This document shows positions 33,362-42,004 of a DNA stretch of 64,000 nt, piece by piece. This DNA comes from Veillonella sp. (GTDB lineage Bacteria; Bacillota; Negativicutes; Veillonellales; Veillonellaceae). Below the pieces are notes generated by a model that searched no databases, was not told where the DNA came from, and saw only the letters and a program-made list of their open reading frames with translations. The position numbers and the translations under genes are program-made. Numbering within the stretch: the stretch's first letter is position 1; every line of letters starts with the position of its first letter. The stretch lies in the NCBI RefSeq assembly GCF_041333735.1, contig NZ_JBGKFB010000001.1, positions 1,498,501 to 1,562,500 of the forward strand, written 5' to 3'.

Positions 33362-34123
33362 ATGCTATTAGAATTAAATGACGTAAGTAAAAGCTTTGGT
33401 GGCGTTGCAGCTCTCACAGGTATATCCTTTGGTGTAAAACAAGGTGAAGTATTTGGTGTTATTGGGCCAAATGGTGCTGGTAAAACTACATTATTTAACT
33501 TGATTACTGGTGTATTCCCTGTAAGTTCTGGCGAAATCGTATTTGATGGTATGTCTGTTGTAGGCATCAAGCCTCATAGAACGGTAGAAATGGGGATTGC
33601 CCGTACATTCCAAAATATTCGTCTCTTCGGCAATATGACAGCTCTTGAAACTGTATTAACCGGCATGCATTGTCGTACTGGGTCTGGATTCTTGTCTAGT
33701 TTCTTAAAGACAAAACGCCAACGTATTGAAGAAGAACGTTGTCGTGGTATTGCTTATGAGTTTTTAAAACTTGTAGGTCTTGAAGAAGATGCTGAAGAGG
33801 TAGCTACATCATTGCCATATGGTAAGCAACGTCGCCTTGAAATTGCTCGTGCCTTGGCTACACATCCTCAATTAATTTTGCTAGATGAACCAGCAGCAGG
33901 TATGAATGATAGTGAAACAGAAGCGTTACGCCAATTGATTGGTAAAATTCGCGACCTTGGTATTACTGTTGTAGTTATTGAACATGCCATGGAATTAATG
34001 ATGAATATTTGTGATCGTTTGGTAGTGTTCAACTTTGGTAAAAAGATTGCTGAAGGTACACCTCAAGAAATTCAAAATAATGAGGCTGTAATTGAAGCAT
34101 ACTTAGGGAAAGAGGAGGCGTAA
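33362..34123 (+). CDS. livG: Branched-chain amino-acid ABC transporter ATPase LivG
   Basis: A 253-residue ABC ATPase. The Walker A is GPNGAGKTT, followed by IARTFQNIRLFGNMTALE, the LivG-specific Q-loop region. The signature region is SLPYGKQRRLEIARALA with Walker B LILLDEPAAGM; the degenerate SxxYGxQR signature is usual in LivG. AGGAGGG precedes the ATG and livF follows 1 bp later. Confidence 0.96.
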   Translation: MLLELNDVSKSFGGVAALTGISFGVKQGEVFGVIGPNGAGKTTLFNLITGVFPVSSGEIVFDGMSVVGIKPHRTVEMGIARTFQNIRLFGNMTALETVLTGMHCRTGSGFLSSFLKTKRQRIEEERCRGIAYEFLKLVGLEEDAEEVATSLPYGKQRRLEIARALATHPQLILLDEPAAGMNDSETEALRQLIGKIRDLGITVVVIEHAMELMMNICDRLVVFNFGKKIAEGTPQEIQNNEAVIEAYLGKEEA

Positions 34124-34124
34124 T

Positions 34125-34835
34125 ATGTTAAAGCTAGAAAACATCGTGGCTGGTTATGGACATATTACAGCCTTAAAAGATATCAGTTTAGAAGTACCAC
34201 AAGGTTCTATTGTATCCTTGATTGGTGCTAATGGTGCTGGTAAGTCTACAACTATGAAGACCATAATGGGCCTTGTAAAGCCAACATCTGGTAAAGTATT
34301 ATTTGAAGGCCAAGATATTACTGGTCATAAAACACATCAAATTGTACATGGTGGTATTTCTTTAGTTCCTGAAGGTCGTCAAATCCTTCAAGATATGAGC
34401 GTTTATGAAAACTTAGAAATGGGTGCTTATATCCGTAACGATAATGAGATTGAAGAAGATATCAAAAAAGTATTTAAACGCTTTCCAATTCTTGATGAAC
34501 GTAGTTATCAATTAGGTGGTACACTATCTGGTGGTCAACAGCAAATGTTGGCTATTGGTCGCGCCCTTATGGCACGTCCAAAATTGTTATTATTGGATGA
34601 ACCATCTATGGGTCTTGCACCATTAGTAGTAAACGAAATCTTTGAAACTATCAAAGAGATTAGTGCTGAAGGAACTACTGTTCTCTTGGTAGAACAAAAT
34701 GTGCGACAAGCATTAAAAATAGCTGATTATGCGTATGTATTGGAAACAGGTAAGATGGTATTATCTGGTCCTGCTGACGAAGTACGTCATGATCCTCGCG
34801 TTATGGAAGCATATTTAGGCGGTCGTGTTGAATAA
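34125..34835 (+). CDS. livF: Branched-chain amino-acid ABC transporter ATPase LivF
   Basis: A 236-residue ABC ATPase. It has Walker A GANGAGKST, LVPEGRQILQDMSVYENL (the LivF region), signature LSGGQQQMLAIGRALM, Walker B LLLLDEPSMG and H-loop LLVEQNVRQAL. It pairs with LivG to energise LivHM. An AGGAGG Shine-Dalgarno lies within the 3' end of livG. It ends the operon, which is closed by a strong terminator. Confidence 0.96.
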   Translation: MLKLENIVAGYGHITALKDISLEVPQGSIVSLIGANGAGKSTTMKTIMGLVKPTSGKVLFEGQDITGHKTHQIVHGGISLVPEGRQILQDMSVYENLEMGAYIRNDNEIEEDIKKVFKRFPILDERSYQLGGTLSGGQQQMLAIGRALMARPKLLLLDEPSMGLAPLVVNEIFETIKEISAEGTTVLLVEQNVRQALKIADYAYVLETGKMVLSGPADEVRHDPRVMEAYLGGRVE

Positions 34836-35254
34836 TTAATACTTTAAGTCAATAGACTTATCTAAAATTTTTAATAAGGTGTATATACTAGAAAACTAGT
34901 ATATACACCTTATTTTTTTGTTTAATCAATAAAATTGATGAGAATTTGATGATTTTATGAATCGACTATGAATTGAGTTTATATATTTTTTATTTATGTA
35001 TCTAAATTTAATGAAAAAATCGAGTGAAATATGAGTGAAATGCGTAAAAAAATACACATAATAAAATGGTGAAAACCTGATATTTACGCGATTTATTCTT
35101 AAAGGTTTAATGAAGTTAGCTCAGAACGGGCTGTGTTTATGGAAGAAAGTTTAAAATAATGATAAAATAACTTAACCGATTTTTTAGGATTAATAATTCT
35201 AAAAAAATAAAGTGTTGTATTGAGTGAGTTGAATGTAAATCAAAGAGGTAAAAT
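34836..35254. other. Intergenic region between liv operon and capsule locus (419 bp)
   Basis: It holds the liv terminator at 34873-34919, then about 330 bp of very AT-rich DNA leading to the capsule locus. An extended -10-like TGATAAAAT (core 35163-35168) is present without a convincing -35. I saw no JUMPstart/ops element, no riboswitch fold and no credible ORF. It is probably the promoter/leader region of the polysaccharide operon. Confidence 0.5.
34873..34919 (+). terminator. Rho-independent terminator of the liv operon
   Basis: A near-perfect long stem (AATAAGGTGTATATACTAG against CTAGTATATACACCTTATT) with an AAAA loop is followed by seven T. It is among the strongest terminators in the window. 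Confidence 0.95.
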
Positions 35255-35998
35255 ATGAATAAAAAACAGTATATGATGATGGCCGCATTCTTATGTGCCA
35301 CAACAACATCCATGGCTGCATCTGTTAATGTAACAACTGAACAGTCTTACGATTCTAAAATATTACAAACTGAAGGACACGCACCACTAGAAACTAGTGC
35401 ATCTGTAGTGAGCTCTGATAAGGTGTATCGTCTACGACAAGGTGATGAACTAACTATTCAAGTTGTACAACAAGCAGATCTTGGTACACGTAATGGTAAC
35501 GATATTATGTACACTGTTCGCCCTGACGGATATGTATCATTCCCTATGGTGGGACCAGTGAAAGCAGATGGTTTAACCGTCGATGAGTTTACCGCCCAAT
35601 TACAGCAAGGTTTATCTCGGTACATTATTAATCCGGAAATTACTGTAAATGTTACAAAACTCGGAGGAGTTCGGGTGTACGTATTCGGTGAGATTAATAA
35701 GCCTGGTGCTTATACATTGACTAAGTCTAGTACTGTTATTGATGCGATTGGTGCTGCTGGTAGCTTTAACTGGGATACAGCTAAAAAGAAAATTTACTTA
35801 ATTCATCAAGACAATCCTGAAAAACCAATTCCTATTAATTTAAATCGCATGTTACAAACTGGAGATATGTCCGAAAACTATATTATGCGAGAAGGGGATG
35901 TTCTTTACTTGACTAAAAATAGTCGTATTAACTTTGCTCGTGATATTGCTCCAATTTTGACTGGTGCATACATGGTATCACGTATCGGTAAGGATTAA
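35255..35998 (+). CDS. Polysaccharide export protein, Wza-like (SLBB domain)
   Basis: A 247-residue protein with a signal peptide (MNKKQYMMMAAFLCATTTSMAA). The Poly_export domain (~55-140) contains YRLRQGDELTIQVVQQ and YTVRPDGYVSFPMVGPVKADG. An SLBB domain follows (VRVYVFGEINKPGAYTLTKSSTVIDAIGAAGSF). This is the periplasmic/outer-membrane exporter family of Wza. No lipobox Cys is visible, so it may lack the lipid anchor of Wza. It is the first gene of the capsule/exopolysaccharide locus. Confidence 0.88.
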   Translation: MNKKQYMMMAAFLCATTTSMAASVNVTTEQSYDSKILQTEGHAPLETSASVVSSDKVYRLRQGDELTIQVVQQADLGTRNGNDIMYTVRPDGYVSFPMVGPVKADGLTVDEFTAQLQQGLSRYIINPEITVNVTKLGGVRVYVFGEINKPGAYTLTKSSTVIDAIGAAGSFNWDTAKKKIYLIHQDNPEKPIPINLNRMLQTGDMSENYIMREGDVLYLTKNSRINFARDIAPILTGAYMVSRIGKD

Positions 35999-36034
35999 GG
36001 ATAGGGTTTATCTCACATATAAGGGGGCGTTCTT

Positions 36035-37861
36035 TTGCGTTCATATTTATTACCAGCCATACTGTTTATTGCCGATATTGCGACGATTGTTATTGTTGCA
36101 TTTATCAGTTTATTTATTAGATTTGATGGTTATATAGAACCTCGATATATTGATCAAATGGTAGACGCATTACCATTATTATTGGTTTCATATATGTTGA
36201 TGTTCTTGGTTATGCATCTATATACGCGCATATGGCGTTATGCAGGGATGAGAGAGGTTCTAGCTGTTTTTGTAGCTACAACTATTGGTACAGCAATCTT
36301 TTATTCCTCCATGTTTGCTTTTGGCAAATCTTTACCACGTTCTATCTATTTTATTACATGGTTTTTAACTACCGGTACCGTTGGTATGGGACGTATGTTA
36401 CTTCATTATGTGGCACTTCATTATAGTAATGGGGACGATGGTGAAAGTGGCCAAGTAAATACACTCATTATAGGTGCTGGTGATGCCGGTGCAACGATAG
36501 CTCGTGAAATCGAACGTTATCATAAGCGGTCTCGAAGAATCATTGGGTTTGTTGATGATGATATGTTTAAACATAACCGTCTTATGAATGGCTTTAGAAT
36601 TTTAGGGAATCGTGAAGATATTCCAATGCTTGTAGCAAGATATAAGGTTGAAGAAATTATCATTGCCATGCCATCTGTAAAGCGCGATGTCATTCGTGAG
36701 ATTATGGAAATCTGCTCTCCTCTTAAATGTAAGATTAATACATTGCCGGGGATGTACCAGTTACTAGATGACGAAGTCCTTGTATCCCATCTTCATCCTG
36801 TTTCTATCGAGGACTTATTAGAGCGTGATGAAATTCATCTCGATACATCTAAGGTGGAACCATATCTTAAGGATAAAGTAGTTCTTGTTACTGGTGCAGG
36901 TGGTTCTATTGGTTCTGAAATCTGTCGTCAAGTACTGCGGGTAAAACCTAAAAAACTATTGTTACTAGGACATGGTGAAAATAGTATTTATCTTATTCAC
37001 CAAGAGTTACGATCCATTGTACCTGAAGGGACTTTGGTTCCCATTATTGCTGATATTCGAGATAAAAATCAGTTAGACCAAATTTTTACTGACTATGAAC
37101 CAGATGTAGTATTCCATGCTGCAGCTCATAAACATGTACCACTTATGGAAATCCAACCAATTGCAGCGGTGCTAAATAATATTTATGGTACTCGTAATGT
37201 AGCAGATGTAGCAGGGGCACATGGTGTTGAACGTTTTGTTATGATTTCCACAGACAAGGCGGTAAATCCAACAAGTGTTATGGGTGCTACGAAACGGGTG
37301 GCAGAAAAGGTTGTACTTGGTATGAATCACAAGTACGATACAAAGTTTATTACCGTTCGTTTTGGTAATGTTCTTGGTAGTCGCGGTTCTGTTATTCCAT
37401 TATTCCGCAAACAAATTGAAGCTGGAGGACCTGTAACAGTTACAGATCCTGAAATGACTCGTTACTTTATGACTATTCCAGAAGCAAGCCAACTTGTATT
37501 ACAAGCTGGTGCAATGGGGAATGGTGGTGAAGTGTTCTTATTAGATATGGGTGAACCAGTAAAAATTGTTGATTTAGCGAAAAATATGATTCGCCTTTCT
37601 GGATTTGAGCCTGATAAAGATATTCACATTGAATTTACTGGCTTGCGTCCAGGTGAAAAGCTATATGAAGAATTATTAACTGCTGAAGAAGGTACTAATA
37701 CAACTACACATAAGAAAATCTTTGAAGCTGCCTTAGAGGATGTAGATCAAGAATGGTTAAGCCGTGAAATTGATCGCTTTGAAACATGTAAATCTGACTT
37801 GGATGTAATCAATGTATTACAAGACATCGTTCCTACATATCATCCAAATCATAATGTATAA
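36035..37861 (+). CDS. Membrane-bound NDP-sugar 4,6-dehydratase (CapD/PglF/FlaA1 type)
   Basis: A 608-residue protein. About four N-terminal membrane helices (~1-125) precede a CoA-binding-like Rossmann fold (~140-260; NTLIIGAGDAGATIAREIER). The SDR dehydratase domain (~280-590) has VLVTGAGGSIGSEICRQV and FHAAAHKHVPLMEIQP. Its active-site segment is STDKAVNPTSVMGATKR, where Met replaces Tyr, as usual in the PglF/FlaA1 family. It converts UDP-GlcNAc to the 4-keto-6-deoxy sugar. The start is a TTG at 36035 with AAGGGGG upstream. The DegT aminotransferase and phosphoglycosyl transferase four and five genes on would use its product. Confidence 0.92.
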   Translation: MRSYLLPAILFIADIATIVIVAFISLFIRFDGYIEPRYIDQMVDALPLLLVSYMLMFLVMHLYTRIWRYAGMREVLAVFVATTIGTAIFYSSMFAFGKSLPRSIYFITWFLTTGTVGMGRMLLHYVALHYSNGDDGESGQVNTLIIGAGDAGATIAREIERYHKRSRRIIGFVDDDMFKHNRLMNGFRILGNREDIPMLVARYKVEEIIIAMPSVKRDVIREIMEICSPLKCKINTLPGMYQLLDDEVLVSHLHPVSIEDLLERDEIHLDTSKVEPYLKDKVVLVTGAGGSIGSEICRQVLRVKPKKLLLLGHGENSIYLIHQELRSIVPEGTLVPIIADIRDKNQLDQIFTDYEPDVVFHAAAHKHVPLMEIQPIAAVLNNIYGTRNVADVAGAHGVERFVMISTDKAVNPTSVMGATKRVAEKVVLGMNHKYDTKFITVRFGNVLGSRGSVIPLFRKQIEAGGPVTVTDPEMTRYFMTIPEASQLVLQAGAMGNGGEVFLLDMGEPVKIVDLAKNMIRLSGFEPDKDIHIEFTGLRPGEKLYEELLTAEEGTNTTTHKKIFEAALEDVDQEWLSREIDRFETCKSDLDVINVLQDIVPTYHPNHNV

Positions 37862-37981
37862 CAATTTAGTTACAATCATTTATTTAGAGCTGTAGTCTAC
37901 GTGAGAGGGAGATATACAGTAACGATTCCTAAGAGGGAGAGACCCTGTTGTTTGTATACTTTCACAGAAAGGGGTATATGG

Positions 37982-39427
37982 GTGGAACAAATTATTGATT
38001 TAAAAGAGGTCGGTAGAGTCCTCGTTAAACGACGTCGTAAGATTATCAATATTACGGTAGCATGTATAGTATTGGGTGGTGCATATGGTCTCTTAGCACC
38101 ATCTACATATCAATCTACATCTATGTTGCGCATTAAACAATCTCAAGGATTAAGTAATTCTGTTTTATCAAGTACTAATGGTTACTCTGACTCTATGGCA
38201 CGTCAATTGATGAATACAGATGCTGAAATTTTAAAGAGTCATAATGTTGTAGAACCTGTTATTGCAGCGATTGAAGATCCAGAAGGAACAGGTAAAGCAC
38301 CTACATACGAAGAGTTTGTTAAAACGCGTATTGAAACAAAACCATATAAAGAAACTGAATTATTACAAGTTAGTGTAACTGGTAAAAGTCCAGAACAAGC
38401 ACAAGAGGCCAATCAATTATTAATTGATACATTCTTAAAGCGCTTGGCAGATATTTCCCATGTTGAGCAACGGACGACACGAGAATTTTTACAAAAACGT
38501 GTGGTAACTGCAAAAGAAGAATTGGGTCAAGCAGAAAAGAAATTACAACAATTCCAAGTGGACAATAAGGTATATTCCACGGCGGATCAAATGAAGGGGC
38601 TAACAGATAAGATTACCCTTATTGATCGTGAGAAAGCTCAAAACCAATTGGATTTGGAAACGGCGCAAGCCGCTTTAGGCAGTATTAATGAACAATTAGG
38701 CTCTGCAGGTAAAAGTATTGCTGATAGTGCAACTGTTCAAGCATATAAAGGACAATTAGCTGACTTAGAATCTCGTAAGGCTTCCTATGTTGGTAAATAT
38801 ACTGATGAGCATCCGGCAATGAAAGAGATTAACCAACAAATCGAAGAAGCTAAGAGTGGTTTAAATGCTGAAATTAATGCTATTGCATCCCAACAAGCAC
38901 CATCTAGCAACTCTGCACAGCAAGGTTTATTAGCAGATAAATTCAGAAATGAAGCGGCTTTAGCCGTAGCACAAGGCAAAGAGTCTACATTGGCTGAACT
39001 TGATAAAGAAAACGAAGAGGCTATGAAAAACTTACCAGAAAAAGAACGTGGTTATATTCAAGCCAAACGTGATGTAGATGTAGCACAAGATATTTACGAA
39101 ATGCTATCTAAACGCTTAGAAGAAGCCAAGGTAGCAGAAGTAATGGTGCCAAATGAAGTGCAAATCGTAGATGCTCCTACATTGCCAGAAAAAGCTATTG
39201 CTCCTCGTAAAGTACTTATTTTATTAGGCTCTGCAATTTTAGGAATTATTCTTGGTTGCCTTTACACATTGGGTCAGTTCTTCTGTAATCGCAAGGTTCA
39301 ATCCGTACAAGAAATCAATGAGATTCTTGGTATTGAAAACTTAGGTGTCATTCCAAATCATGAAGAAAAGGAATATGAAGAACCTAGTAATCGTATCGTA
39401 GCATTGTGGCGCAAAGTGAGAGGTTAA
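37982..39427 (+). CDS. Wzz/polysaccharide co-polymerase (chain-length determinant)
   Basis: A 481-residue protein with two membrane helices, one near the N-terminus (ITVACIVLGGAYGLLAP, ~23-40) and one near the C-terminus (VLILLGSAILGIILGCLYTLG). A long periplasmic coiled-coil domain lies between (QAEKKLQQFQVDNKVYSTAD and a Gln/Glu/Ala-rich stretch). This is the Wzz/GumC architecture. I chose the GTG at 37982 (GAAAGGGG upstream). The in-frame start at 37901 adds a Cys/Arg-rich segment without conservation signs. It ends 1 bp before the CpsD-like ATPase gene, as in split PCP-kinase systems. Confidence 0.9.
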   Translation: MEQIIDLKEVGRVLVKRRRKIINITVACIVLGGAYGLLAPSTYQSTSMLRIKQSQGLSNSVLSSTNGYSDSMARQLMNTDAEILKSHNVVEPVIAAIEDPEGTGKAPTYEEFVKTRIETKPYKETELLQVSVTGKSPEQAQEANQLLIDTFLKRLADISHVEQRTTREFLQKRVVTAKEELGQAEKKLQQFQVDNKVYSTADQMKGLTDKITLIDREKAQNQLDLETAQAALGSINEQLGSAGKSIADSATVQAYKGQLADLESRKASYVGKYTDEHPAMKEINQQIEEAKSGLNAEINAIASQQAPSSNSAQQGLLADKFRNEAALAVAQGKESTLAELDKENEEAMKNLPEKERGYIQAKRDVDVAQDIYEMLSKRLEEAKVAEVMVPNEVQIVDAPTLPEKAIAPRKVLILLGSAILGIILGCLYTLGQFFCNRKVQSVQEINEILGIENLGVIPNHEEKEYEEPSNRIVALWRKVRG

Positions 39428-39428
39428 T

Positions 39429-40040
39429 ATGATAAGACTAATTTCTAATGAACGTGGTGATACACCACTTGTAGAGGCATATCGTACATTGCGCAGCAAT
39501 TTACAATACGTATGCAATCAACATAAAAGTAAGATAATTTGTATTACAGCTGCTACTAGTGGAGAAGGTACCTCTGAGGTGGCGGCTAATACGGCAATAG
39601 CTCTATCAAAGAATAATAATAAAGTTCTTTTAGTAGATGGTAATTTACGTAATCCAGTACAGCATGTAGCATTCAATGTACAAAATAAAGGTCTTACAAA
39701 TGCAGTTATCATGGATGAAGATTTGACGATTCATCGTAATATAATTCCTCATTTGGATGTGCTTACTGCGGGCGAGATAGTTGAGCATCCTTCTGAAGTA
39801 GTAGATTCTAGTAAGTTATCTACAATTTGGGAATATATTCGCGATGAATACGATGTGGTTATCATTGATACACCGCCTGTATTAGATGTTACGGATGCTA
39901 TTGTATTAGCGGAAAAATCCGATGGCGTTATGCTTGTTGTTAAAAATGAAGTAGCTAGTCCTAAAGATCTAATAGAAGCAAAAAAACGACTGACTCAGGT
40001 TGGTATTCCTCTACTAGGATCCATCGTAATTGATGCGTAA
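39429..40040 (+). CDS. CpsD/CapB-like BY-kinase homologue with degenerate Walker A (probable pseudokinase)
   Basis: A 203-residue protein with the bacterial tyrosine-kinase fold. The oligomerisation segment EAYRTLRSNLQYV (16-28) is intact, and Walker B VVIIDTPPV (143-151, D147) is intact. The P-loop reads TSGEGTSEVAAN, so the invariant Lys is Thr48 (canonical GEGKS). Walker A' reads VLLVDGNLRNP, with Asn72 where the family has Asp. The C-terminus stops just after the fold (LLGSIVIDA), with no tyrosine cluster. It therefore probably cannot autophosphorylate and may only bind Wzz structurally. It is coupled to wzz (1-bp gap). Confidence 0.85.
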   Translation: MIRLISNERGDTPLVEAYRTLRSNLQYVCNQHKSKIICITAATSGEGTSEVAANTAIALSKNNNKVLLVDGNLRNPVQHVAFNVQNKGLTNAVIMDEDLTIHRNIIPHLDVLTAGEIVEHPSEVVDSSKLSTIWEYIRDEYDVVIIDTPPVLDVTDAIVLAEKSDGVMLVVKNEVASPKDLIEAKKRLTQVGIPLLGSIVIDA

Positions 40041-40113
40041 TAGTAATTAATATAAATTTGATTTGATAAATCAAGCGTATCCATAAGGTACAGAAAGTCA
40101 TGAGGTGATGTAT

Positions 40114-41313
40114 ATGAAAATTAATTTTTCCCCTCCAGATATTACACAGTTAGAAATCAATGAAGTTGTAGAAGCCTTAAAAAGTGGTTGGATTACAACT
40201 GGTCCGCGTACAAAAGAATTAGAGAAAAAAATTGCGGCACAGTTAGGTACACCTAAAGCTGTTTGTTTAAACTCTGCTACCGCGGCGCTTGAGATGTCTC
40301 TTCGTGTATTAGGTATTGGCCCCGGTGATGAAGTAATTACTAGTGCTTATTCCTATACCGCTAGTGCAAGTCCTGTTGTTCATGTGGGGGCTACACTAGT
40401 TCTTGTAGATACCCAAAAAGATTCATTTGAAATGGATTACGATGCTGTGGCTCGTGTTATTACGCCAAAAACAAAAGCTATAATTCCAGTAGATATTGCA
40501 GGGGTCCCTTGTGACTACGATCGTTTGCGTTCCATTGTAGAAGAAAAGAAATCTCTATTTACACCATCTAATGATATTCAAAAAGCATTGGCACATATTC
40601 CTATTGTAGCGGACTGTGCACACTCCTTTGGGGCTTCATATAAAGGTACACCAACAGGTAATGTAGCTGATTTTAGTAGTTTTTCCTTCCATGCAGTAAA
40701 GAATTTTACAACTGCTGAAGGGGGCTGTGCTACATGGCGACACATAGATGGTATCGATGATGAAGCTATTTATAAGCAATTCCAATTATTATCTTTGCAT
40801 GGTCAAGATAAGGATGCTCTTGCTAAAACAAAAGCAGGCGCTTGGGAATATGATATTAAAGGTACCTATTATAAATGTAATATGACCGATATTATGGCGG
40901 CTATTGGATTAGCTCAATTTGAGCGATACCCAAAATTGTTAGCACGTCGTAAAGAAATCATCGAAGCTTATGATGCAGCTTTTAAAGACTTACCGGTTAC
41001 ATTGCTACATCATTATACTGATGAACATCAAAGTAGTGGGCACTTGTATTTAGTACGTTTAGATGGACAAGATGCTGAATATCGCAACAAGGTAATTGAA
41101 GCTATGGCTGAAGCTGGCATTGCAACGAATGTACATTACAAACCAATTCCGATGCACACGGCTTATAAGAATTTCGGATTTACCATCGATGATTATCCAA
41201 ATGCTTATAATCAGTTTAAAAATGAAATCACATTGCCTCTTCATACATTGCTAACAGATGAAGAAGTGCAATATATCATTAAACAGTTTAAAAGGATTAT
41301 TACGGAATGCTAG
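40114..41313 (+). CDS. DegT/DnrJ/EryC1-family sugar aminotransferase
   Basis: A 399-residue PLP aminotransferase. SGWITTGPRTKELEKKIA and LNSATAALEMSLRVLGIGPGDEVI match the family. The Asp and Gln/His residues of the PLP pocket are in VADCAHSFGAS, and the catalytic Lys lies in SSFSFHAVKNFTTAEGG. It would aminate a 4-keto sugar nucleotide, logically the product of the CapD/PglF-type dehydratase, giving a 4-amino-4,6-dideoxy sugar (PglE-like). I take the ATG at 40114 with GAGGTGAT upstream; in-frame GTG and ATG codons at 40105-40110 are part of that site. It overlaps the next gene by 7 bp. Confidence 0.93.
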   Translation: MKINFSPPDITQLEINEVVEALKSGWITTGPRTKELEKKIAAQLGTPKAVCLNSATAALEMSLRVLGIGPGDEVITSAYSYTASASPVVHVGATLVLVDTQKDSFEMDYDAVARVITPKTKAIIPVDIAGVPCDYDRLRSIVEEKKSLFTPSNDIQKALAHIPIVADCAHSFGASYKGTPTGNVADFSSFSFHAVKNFTTAEGGCATWRHIDGIDDEAIYKQFQLLSLHGQDKDALAKTKAGAWEYDIKGTYYKCNMTDIMAAIGLAQFERYPKLLARRKEIIEAYDAAFKDLPVTLLHHYTDEHQSSGHLYLVRLDGQDAEYRNKVIEAMAEAGIATNVHYKPIPMHTAYKNFGFTIDDYPNAYNQFKNEITLPLHTLLTDEEVQYIIKQFKRIITEC

Positions 41314-41993
41314 TAAAAAACTTTCACGATCTCCCAAAAGAGCTGCAGTGTGAAGCTGTGCGTCCTTATTTTGAATTGTTAAATCAAAAGCGTGGGAGCC
41401 TTTTATGTAAAAGTATTTTTGACCGCCTTATGGCCGCAGGGATGCTCATTATATTGAGCCCTGTATTTCTTGTGTTAGCCATTATGATTAAACGGGATAG
41501 CGAAGGAGAGGTTTTCTTTCGTCAAACACGTGTTACACAGTATGGTCGTACCTTTGGTATTTATAAGTTCCGCACAATGGTAAAAAATGCGGAATCATTA
41601 GGTGCTCAAGTAACATCACAAAATGATATGCGCGTTACTAAGGTTGGAAATATGCTTCGTAGTTGTCGTCTTGATGAATTGCCTCAGCTTATCAATATCC
41701 TTTTAGGCGATATGAGCTTTGTCGGCACAAGACCAGAAGTGCCTCGCTATGTGGCGGCTTATACCGATGAAATGAAGGCAACCCTATTATTACCAGCTGG
41801 GGTAACTAGTGTGGCAAGCATTGCTTATAAAGATGAAGATCAACTTTTACAAAATGCGCAAAATGTTGATGAAGTCTATATTAATGAGGTATTACCAGGC
41901 AAGATGGCTTGGAATTTAAAGAGTATTAAAGAATTTTCTTTTCTACAAGATATTAAAACGATGGTTGATACAGTACTAGCTGTATTACGTTGA
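41307..41993 (+). CDS. Initiating sugar (phosphoglycosyl) transferase, PglC/WbaP-type
   Basis: A 228-residue monotopic phosphoglycosyl transferase. A reentrant hydrophobic helix (~30-60, KSIFDRLMAAGMLIILSPVFL) is followed by FFRQTRVTQYGRTFGIYKFR. The catalytic Asp-Glu dyad lies in CRLDELPQLINILLGDMSF, followed by VGTRPEVP. It transfers a sugar-1-phosphate to undecaprenyl phosphate to start the repeat unit. The upstream dehydratase and aminotransferase suggest a 4-amino-6-deoxy-HexNAc as the first sugar. It overlaps the aminotransferase gene. Confidence 0.92.
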   Translation: MLVKNFHDLPKELQCEAVRPYFELLNQKRGSLLCKSIFDRLMAAGMLIILSPVFLVLAIMIKRDSEGEVFFRQTRVTQYGRTFGIYKFRTMVKNAESLGAQVTSQNDMRVTKVGNMLRSCRLDELPQLINILLGDMSFVGTRPEVPRYVAAYTDEMKATLLLPAGVTSVASIAYKDEDQLLQNAQNVDEVYINEVLPGKMAWNLKSIKEFSFLQDIKTMVDTVLAVLR

Positions 41994-42004
41994 AAGAGGT
42001 CCCT

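Noticed and set aside
34920..35254. JUMPstart/ops element or riboswitch before the capsule locus
   Set aside because: No GGCGGTAGCGT-like element and no convincing conserved fold were visible; the region is AT-rich without clear structure.
37901..37981. Longer Wzz frame starting MRGRYTVTIPKRERP
   Set aside because: The extension is Cys/Arg-rich and lacks a ribosome site; GTG at 37982 has GAAAGGGG upstream and gives a normal Wzz N-terminus.
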